DNA of 64,000 nt from Harryflintia acetispora. Its GTDB lineage: Bacteria > Bacillota > Clostridia > Oscillospirales > Ruminococcaceae. The stretch covers positions 1 through 64,000 of the forward strand of contig SLUK01000013.1 in the NCBI GenBank assembly GCA_004340125.1. Direction: 5' to 3'. Shown here piece by piece: positions 58,631-64,000 of this stretch (its first letter is position 1; each line of letters opens with the position of its first letter). The notes beneath the pieces are model-generated. The model was not told the DNA's origin, ran no database searches, and saw only the letters and a program-made list of their open reading frames with translations. Both the position numbers and the translations under genes were made by a program.

Positions 58631-58927
58631 TTGCAAATTGAAATGGATATGTTATAATAGCGTCATACCGCAAATAAAATTTATGAATTGTTCACAGCGC
58701 GTTTTTAAATTCCGCCATTTATTCATAATTCCAGATTTCTGAAAACAGGGTGCGGCGCACCGCTCTGGAGGCAGGGCGCAGATTGTGCAAATGCACCAAA
58801 TTTGGAAAATGGCGGTGGAACGCCGCCAGCCCCGCCACTGGGGTTGAGAAAAGAAGATGTGGACGACCCGGCGGCTGGTACGCCGGTAGTTATAAATCCG
58901 TCAACAAAGAAAACTGGAGGTAGGCAA
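58631..58927 (+). promoter_or_regulatory. Promoter and long leader of the second sugar ABC operon
   Basis: TTGCAA (58631-58636) and TATAAT (58653-58658) are 16 bp apart. The transcript would have a leader of about 260 nt with several possible hairpins (GGTGCGGCGCACC; GGCGGTGGAACGCCGCC; CGGCGGCTGGTACGCCG). I recognise no riboswitch. The stretch 58510-58630 holds no gene. Confidence 0.65.
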
Positions 58928-60301
58928 ATGAAGAGTCTCAAAAAAATCCTGGCAATCGTCCTGGCAACTTGCATGAGTGCGGGAATCTTCGCCGGCTGCG
59001 GCGGTAGCGGCGGCGGCGAGGCAGCTCCCTCCGAGAGCTCCGGCGGCGAGGCCACCCCGGCGTCCTCCGAGGCGGCGCCCCCTGCGAGCGGCGATTCCGG
59101 CGAGTCCTTCGAGCTCAAGCTGTTCCACAAGTGGCCTGAGATCGGCAAGGGCCGCGACTACTTCGAGGCTGCCGTCGCAGCATACGAGGAAGCGAATCCG
59201 AACGTTAAGGTCACCATCGAGTGCGTTTCCGATGAAGAAGCCAAATCCAAGCTGCGCGTCATGATGGGCGCCGACTCCCAGCCGGACGTTTACTTCTCCT
59301 GGTGCGGTGAGTTCTGCTACAAGTTCGCCCGTGCGGGCAACGCCTGGGATATGACCGAGTACTTAAACAACGATCCCGAGTGGAAAGATTCGATCATGCC
59401 CTCCACCCTCAACAGCTACACCATGGACGGCAAGGTCTACGGTATCCCGTTCCGCCTTATCGGCAAGCTGTTCGTCTACAACAAGCAGATCTTCGCGGAC
59501 AACGGCATCACCGAAGCCCCGAAGACCTGGGATGAGCTGATGGCCACCTGCGAGAAGCTCAAGGGCGCCGGCGTCACCCCGATCGCGTTCGGTAACCTGC
59601 AGCCCTGGCCGGCCTGCCACTACATCACCGGCTTCAACGTGGCCTGCGTACCGAGCGACGTGCGCATGACCGACTACAACTATGAGACCGGCGAGTTCAC
59701 CGATCCCGGTTACATCACCGCGCTCAATTACCTCAAGGAATTCAACGACAAGGGTTACTTCAACAACGGCGTGAACTCCATGATCCACGACGTCGCCTCC
59801 GAGAACTTCAAGGCCGGCAAGGCTGCGATGTTCTACTGCGAGACCGGCGAGTTCGGCGGCCTGGTCGACCAGGGCCTCGAGATCGGCGTCTTCCCGATGC
59901 CCGACGTTGAGGGCAACGGCGACAAGGGTTACATCGTCGGCGCTCCGGACGGCTTCATGATCTCCACCAAGTCTGCTCACCCCGAGGCTGGCATGGAGCT
60001 GCTCAAGCTCTTCACCTCCAACGAGTGGCAGTCCAAGATGGTTGAGGAGCTCTACTACCCGTCCCCGATTATCGGCGTGCACAACGAGCAGAACACCATT
60101 CCTTCCCTGCTGGAAGCGATGAACTACATTGAGAATGCCAAGGGCCTGGCCAACTGGCTGGACACCGACGTTCACACCAAGGTTTCCGATGCGTATCTGC
60201 CCGCCATGCAGGAGATGCTCAACGGCACCCTGACCCCCGAGCAGGTTATGGAGAAGGTGCAGGAGGCTGCCCAGATCGTTAAGACCGAGGAAGCGCAATA
60301 A
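58928..60301 (+). CDS. Extracellular sugar-binding lipoprotein
   Basis: The 457-residue protein has a lipoprotein signal (LAIVLATCMSAGIFAGCGGS), a Ser/Glu-rich linker, and a cluster 1 binding-protein fold (FELKLFHKWPEIGKGRDYFE; YGIPFRLIGKLFVYNKQIFA; WDELMATCEKLKGAGVTPIA). Codons are biased to CGT, GGT and AAC/AAG, suggesting high expression. ATG 58928 follows ACTGGAGGTAGGCAA. It leads the intact ABC operon to 62141. Confidence 0.94.
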   Translation: MKSLKKILAIVLATCMSAGIFAGCGGSGGGEAAPSESSGGEATPASSEAAPPASGDSGESFELKLFHKWPEIGKGRDYFEAAVAAYEEANPNVKVTIECVSDEEAKSKLRVMMGADSQPDVYFSWCGEFCYKFARAGNAWDMTEYLNNDPEWKDSIMPSTLNSYTMDGKVYGIPFRLIGKLFVYNKQIFADNGITEAPKTWDELMATCEKLKGAGVTPIAFGNLQPWPACHYITGFNVACVPSDVRMTDYNYETGEFTDPGYITALNYLKEFNDKGYFNNGVNSMIHDVASENFKAGKAAMFYCETGEFGGLVDQGLEIGVFPMPDVEGNGDKGYIVGAPDGFMISTKSAHPEAGMELLKLFTSNEWQSKMVEELYYPSPIIGVHNEQNTIPSLLEAMNYIENAKGLANWLDTDVHTKVSDAYLPAMQEMLNGTLTPEQVMEKVQEAAQIVKTEEAQ

Positions 60302-60344
60302 TTCTGCATTTGTTCCCGTAATGGATTGACACCGATAGGAGAGA

Positions 60345-60370
60345 GGGAGCGGGGAAGACTCCCCGCTCCC
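60345..60370 (+). terminator. Hairpin after the binding-protein gene
   Basis: GGGAGCGGGGA (60345-60355) pairs with TCCCCGCTCCC (60360-60370), followed by TTCTTTC. It probably lets the binding protein be made in excess of the permeases. Confidence 0.75.
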
Positions 60371-60404
60371 TTCTTTCGCTATCGAGAATCGGAGGAATCT
60401 GCTT

Positions 60405-61289
60405 ATGAAAGTTTACCGGGATAAAAGGATCATCATCCTCTACCTGTTTCCGGCAATTGCGTTGATGGCCCTTTTCGTCTATTACCCGCTGGTACAGTCG
60501 ATCGTTTTCAGTCTGTTTAAGTGGGCCTCGTTCTCTCCGGAAAAACAGTGGGTCGGGTTTTATAACTATCATCTTATCGTCTCCGACACCGCTACGTTCT
60601 TTACCATTCTGAGAAACAACTTCTTCTACGCAGTGGTTTCCACCATCTTCCAGGCCGGGTTGGGGCTCGTCTTCGCCGCCTGCCTGGAGGAAAAATTCAT
60701 GCGGGGTACCCAGCCGTTCTTTCGGACCGTGCTCTTTATCCCGTCCCTGATCGCGATGACCGTTATCGCCATGCTCTGGCAGTTCATGTACGACCCCAAC
60801 ATCGGCATGATCAACCAGGCGATCCAGGCGCTCGGCTTCAAGGACTTTAACGCCCAATGGCTGGGTGACAGCAACCTGTCGATCTGGTGCTGCATTATCG
60901 TCTCCCAGTGGCAGTACATCGGCTATTGCATGATGCTCGACCTGGTCGGCATCCAGAAGATCGACGGCGAGCTCTTCGAGGCCGCCACCATCGACGGCGC
61001 GACCCGCCCGCAGGTCTTCCGCTACATAACCCTTCCGCTGATGAAGGAATCCATCCTGGTTACCACCGTCGTCACCATCCTCGGCTCGGTCAAGGTGTTC
61101 ACCGAGGTGTACGTCATGACCGCCGGCGGACCCGGACGTTCGAGCGAGGTGCTGGCCACCGCCATGTACCGCGCGGCCTTCAAGAACGATGAAATGGGCG
61201 TGGCCTGCGCCTACGCCATCATGATTTTCGTCCTGACATTCATCTGTGCGGCGCTGCAGCTCAAGCTGTCGCATACCGGCGAAGAATAA
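60405..61289 (+). CDS. Carbohydrate ABC permease (MalF-type)
   Basis: The 294-residue permease has six membrane helices, starting IIILYLFPAIALMALFVYYP, and the EAA motif ELFEAATIDGATRPQVFRYI. It pairs with the next permease, 15 bp downstream. RBS ATCGGAGGAATC precedes the ATG by about 9 nt. Confidence 0.94.
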   Translation: MKVYRDKRIIILYLFPAIALMALFVYYPLVQSIVFSLFKWASFSPEKQWVGFYNYHLIVSDTATFFTILRNNFFYAVVSTIFQAGLGLVFAACLEEKFMRGTQPFFRTVLFIPSLIAMTVIAMLWQFMYDPNIGMINQAIQALGFKDFNAQWLGDSNLSIWCCIIVSQWQYIGYCMMLDLVGIQKIDGELFEAATIDGATRPQVFRYITLPLMKESILVTTVVTILGSVKVFTEVYVMTAGGPGRSSEVLATAMYRAAFKNDEMGVACAYAIMIFVLTFICAALQLKLSHTGEE

Positions 61290-61304
61290 GGAGGGGTGAA
61301 GAGA

Positions 61305-62141
61305 ATGTTTGCGAAAAAAATCGGCTCCAACGCTTGGAAAGTCTTTATCTTCCTGCTCTTTGCCGTCTACGCGTTTGCGATTATCTACCCGTTAAGCTGG
61401 ATGATCATTTCCTCGCTCAAGACCAATACCGAGTTTTTCACCTCCCCGTGGGGGCTGCCGGCCCAGCCGCAGTGGCACCACTACTATGAGGCGGTCAAGT
61501 ACGGCGTCGCCGCCTACTTCTTCAACAGCGTGTTCATCACGCTGGCCTCGGTGCTCTTCTCGGTGCTGTTCTCGTCGATGGCTTCCTATATCATCACCCG
61601 GTTTGATTTCAAACTGAAGAACGCCGCCTTCCTCTTTATCCTCGGCGGCCTGATGATCTCGCCCGAGGTCACGCTCGTCTCGCTCTTCAAGCTCGAGCAG
61701 TCGCTGCATGTCTACAACACCCACTGGGCGCTGATCATCCCCTATACGGTATTCCGTATCCCGTTCACGACCTTCCTGATCCGCTCGTACATGCTCTCGC
61801 TGCCCAAGGCGGTGGAGGAGTCGGCTTACATCGACGGGTGTTCCACCTTCAAGGTCTTTTCCCGGATCGTCATGCCGATCTGTAAGCCGATCATCGCCTC
61901 GGCCGCCCTGCTGACCGCCATGACCAGCTGGAACGAGTTCATGTTCGCCCTGGTCTTTGTCGAGAGCGAGAAGTACAAGACCATCCCGATCGGGCTGATG
62001 AACCTCAAAGGCCAGTTCGGAACCAACTACCCGAGACTGATGGCCGCGCTGGTCGTCTCCGCTTCGGTGATGATCATCCTGTTCCTGTGCTTCCAGAAGC
62101 AATTCGTGCGCGGCCTTACCGCCGGAAGCGTCAAGGGCTGA
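61305..62141 (+). CDS. Carbohydrate ABC permease (MalG-type)
   Basis: The 278-residue permease has six helices and the EAA motif AVEESAYIDGCSTFKVFSRI followed by VMPICKPI. ATG at 61305 has AAGGAGGGG 8 nt upstream; a GTG at 61296 is too close. It ends with the usual RGLTAGSVKG. No ATPase is encoded in the operon. Confidence 0.94.
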   Translation: MFAKKIGSNAWKVFIFLLFAVYAFAIIYPLSWMIISSLKTNTEFFTSPWGLPAQPQWHHYYEAVKYGVAAYFFNSVFITLASVLFSVLFSSMASYIITRFDFKLKNAAFLFILGGLMISPEVTLVSLFKLEQSLHVYNTHWALIIPYTVFRIPFTTFLIRSYMLSLPKAVEESAYIDGCSTFKVFSRIVMPICKPIIASAALLTAMTSWNEFMFALVFVESEKYKTIPIGLMNLKGQFGTNYPRLMAALVVSASVMIILFLCFQKQFVRGLTAGSVKG

Positions 62142-62170
62142 TTTGACACCCATTCCAATTCTGATAAAAA

Positions 62171-62205
62171 GGGGAGCCCCCGGCAACACTTGCCGGGGGC
62201 TCCCC
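62171..62205 (+). terminator. Rho-independent terminator
   Basis: GGGGAGCCCCCGGCAA (62171-62186) pairs with its complement at 62190-62205, then TTTGA. It ends the ABC operon. Confidence 0.88.
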
Positions 62206-62234
62206 TTTGATTGGCATTGGTATCTTGTGAGGTT

Positions 62235-62436
62235 GGCGGCGTTCGCCGCCGAGGGGAAACCCCTTGATAGGGTTTCCCCTCGCAAAAACCTCCCACTGGG
62301 AGCTTTTTGTTCCCCTTCCTGATCCGAGGGGGGATTTCGTCAAGGCAAGTGTCAGCAGTCCGGAAAGGCCGCGGGCGCTGTCCGCACCCGCCAGAAGGAC
62401 ATGTCGCCATCGGCACCTTGGACCCTTGAGAATCCC
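62235..62436 (+). repeat. Interspersed structured repeat, copy 3
   Basis: Same order of parts as at 13454-13648: hairpin GGCGGC/GCCGCC, GGGGAAACCCCTTGATAGGG hairpin, third hairpin CAAAAACCTCCC/GGGAGCTTTTTG, CCTTCCTGATCCGAGG, GCGGGC/GTCCGCACCCGCC, and the end CCTTGGACCCTTGAGAATCC. No gene. Confidence 0.85.
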
Positions 62437-62461
62437 ATTTTGGATTGCCGTCTGCTATAAC

Positions 62462-62491
62462 AGAGGCCCCCGGCGTCTGCCGGGGGCCTCT
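62462..62491. terminator. Hairpin terminator after pepV
   Basis: AGAGGCCCCCGGC (62462-62474) pairs with GCCGGGGGCCTCT (62479-62491). It lies about 55 bp past the pepV stop (minus strand), which has no strong T-run there. Confidence 0.6.
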
Positions 62492-62544
62492 CGATTCTTT
62501 GCGAGTATCTGGAAAGTAAGAATACTTTACAGCTTTAAAAGCGT

Positions 62545-63987
62545 TTAAACAAGCGGGTCGATCTCGAGCAGGGCGTTGATATAGACCTTGATGTTCAGCA
62601 GCAGATGGGCGATGTCCCCATACTCGTCCGCCTGATGGGCGCCGCCCTTTTCCATGCCGAACAGGCGCACCCGCCCGGGCACCGTGGCGCCGTAGGACAC
62701 CGCATTGGGCAGGCTGCGCGCATAGGTGCCGCCGTCGAGCACCAGCGGCGGGATATCCGGCTGGCCGAGCTGCTCGCGGGCGACCTCGATCAGCTTCTGG
62801 ATGACCGGGTTATCCAGCGGGATGTAGAGCGCCGGATCGTTGTGCAGCTTTACGATCTCGAAGCCCGCCTTCTCGAAGTATACCGGGATTTGCTTCATCA
62901 GGAACTCCTGGTCCATCTTGACCGGGTAGCGGATGTCCGGCTGCAGGATGATCCGATCCCCCTCCTTGCGCAGCATCGAGAGCACGAAGGTCAGCTTGCC
63001 GGACACGTCGTCCTCGGCCTCGATTCCCAGCGGCACCCCGTCGTAATCCCCGGTGAGCACCGAGATGACCTCCAGCGCGTCGCGGGTCCTGCCGCCGACG
63101 AGCCCGGAGCCCAGCAGCGCCTTGACGAGCACGTCGTTGGCGTTGATCGCCCCGTGCGGGCGGGCGCAGTGGTGGGAGGTGCCGGTGGCGTTCACACGCA
63201 CCCCGCGCGCGTCGGCCTCGACGCTGATCCGCTCGAAGCCGCCGAGCTTCTCTTTTGCCTCCTCGAGGGACACCCCGCCGAGGACGGCGTAGGCCTTGTC
63301 CGGGACCGAGTTGACCACGTCGCCGCCCCAGATGTCCACGAGCTCCTCCCCGACCGGGTAGGAGGCGAACTTGCTGCGCACCATGCCCTTTTCGGCGTAG
63401 CCGACCGGGTACTTCGCGTCGGGCACCAGGCACCACTTGGGGGCCTTCTCCCGCGCGAGGAAGGCGGGCATGTCGATCGAGCCGGTCTCCTCGCTCATGC
63501 CGAAGACGATCATCACGTTGTTTTTGAGCTTGATCCCATGCTCTTTGAGAAAGCGCATGGCGTAAAGGGCCATCACGCCGGGGGCCTTGTTGTCGGCGGT
63601 ACCCCGCCCGAAGATGTACTTTCCGTCCTCGGAAATATGCGGCTCGAACGGCTCGCAGGTCCACCCGTCGCCTTCGGGCACGATATCCATATGCGGCACG
63701 ATGGCGATCGCATCGTCCTGCGGGTTTTCGCCATAGGTCGCGCTGCCCGCGTAGTTTTCATAGTTTTTGGTCCGAAACCCGTATTCCCCGGCCATTTTGA
63801 GAGCTTCCATCAGCACCTGGTAGCACCCTTCGCCGTAGGGTTTGTCACCCGGTACGAACTCGTCCTTGGCCTCGGATACGCTGCGGATCCTGCACAGCTT
63901 GCTCACGTCGCGCAGGAATTCCTCCCGGATGGTGGGGATCCACCGGTCGAGCTGCTCCCCCAGCTTTTGCTTTTCGCTTGCGGTCAA
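62545..63987 (-). CDS. pepV: Dipeptidase PepV (M20 family)
   Basis: The 480-residue enzyme is a dinuclear zinc dipeptidase of the PepV type. The metal and catalytic motifs are visible: VPHMDIVPEGDGW (His and catalytic Asp), GRGTADNKAPG (bridging Asp), EETGSID (base Glu and metal Glu), VPDAKYPVGYAEKG, and the final GGAHQADEY His. It releases amino acids from dipeptides in the cytoplasm. It starts at TTG (63987) with GGAGG at 63996-64000. It is complete at the edge of the window. Confidence 0.94.
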   Translation of the reverse strand: MTASEKQKLGEQLDRWIPTIREEFLRDVSKLCRIRSVSEAKDEFVPGDKPYGEGCYQVLMEALKMAGEYGFRTKNYENYAGSATYGENPQDDAIAIVPHMDIVPEGDGWTCEPFEPHISEDGKYIFGRGTADNKAPGVMALYAMRFLKEHGIKLKNNVMIVFGMSEETGSIDMPAFLAREKAPKWCLVPDAKYPVGYAEKGMVRSKFASYPVGEELVDIWGGDVVNSVPDKAYAVLGGVSLEEAKEKLGGFERISVEADARGVRVNATGTSHHCARPHGAINANDVLVKALLGSGLVGGRTRDALEVISVLTGDYDGVPLGIEAEDDVSGKLTFVLSMLRKEGDRIILQPDIRYPVKMDQEFLMKQIPVYFEKAGFEIVKLHNDPALYIPLDNPVIQKLIEVAREQLGQPDIPPLVLDGGTYARSLPNAVSYGATVPGRVRLFGMEKGGAHQADEYGDIAHLLLNIKVYINALLEIDPLV

Positions 63988-64000
63988 TCGAAACGCCTCC

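Noticed and set aside
58659..58927. Riboswitch in the long leader of the second ABC operon
   Set aside because: Hairpins are present but I could not match a known aptamer core.

Overview
The window looks like chromosomal-type DNA from a high-GC Firmicute of the gut Clostridia (an Oscillospirales-like lineage is my best guess; no marker here settles the genus). Reasons: strong Shine-Dalgarno sequences (GGAGG, AAAGGAG) with many TTG/GTG starts, Firmicute-type families (PepV, DUF554, EpsG-type membrane protein, two-component plus FtsX-type ABC module), secreted Ig-like proteins, and UvrA/UvrB/MutY of Gram-positive type. Most genes are GC-rich; AT-rich islands stand out at about 11.3-12.1 kb and 18.6-19.2 kb.

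Layout. 0-5.7 kb: sugar genes (BadF/NagK-type kinase and AraC regulator on the minus strand; GatZ-like aldolase subunit, MATE exporter and a deacetylase-fold protein on the plus strand). 5.7-8.5 kb: a small secreted protein plus a large Ig-like/DUF6273 surface protein; a paralogous pair with the same leader architecture lies at 46.6-49.4 kb. 8.7-13.4 kb: GNAT acetyltransferase, uvrB, a divergent XRE/hypothetical pair with a shared inverted repeat, DUF554 and HAD genes. 13.7-19.2 kb: a plasmid-type replication and partition module, with a Rep_3 initiator and its autoregulatory promoter, a broken XRE gene, an EpsG-like gene, ten clear iterons, a small putative DNA-binding protein with a Gly-X-Thr linker, ParA, and an AT-rich tract. 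19.2-25.5 kb: mtnN, a GH18 lipoprotein and mutY as one operon, then uvrA. 25.6-33.9 kb: a DUF4417 fusion protein, an MFS exporter behind a leader-peptide attenuator, and a two-component plus ABC transporter operon. 33.9-41 kb: a phosphatase, tRNA-Ser(CGA), a degenerate LytM protein, ybaK, a lipoprotein, a diguanylate cyclase and an exported protein. 41.1-45.2 kb: a single-chain restriction-modification protein (MerR-like HTH, two D12-class adenine methyltransferases, AlwI-type endonuclease) with a palindrome over its own promoter. 45.2-46.4 kb: fabV. 49.4-62.1 kb: two carbohydrate ABC systems, a GntR/UTRA regulator with TGGTCTAGACCA operators, a SIS-domain protein, two Gfo/Idh/MocA oxidoreductases and a xylulokinase-type kinase. 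62.5-64 kb: pepV.

How they fit. The 49.4-57 kb operon imports a sugar (solute-binding protein and two permeases), modifies it (oxidoreductase, FGGY kinase) and is probably controlled by the GntR protein through operators also found at the SIS gene. One permease carries a one-base frameshift. The 58.9-62.1 kb operon is a second, intact importer with no ATPase gene nearby. The items most worth following up are the single-chain R-M protein with its self-operator, the iteron/Rep/Par module amid housekeeping genes, the two paralogous surface-protein loci, a 190-200 bp interspersed repeat present three times with a structure-preserving variable hairpin, and the MFS leader-peptide attenuator.
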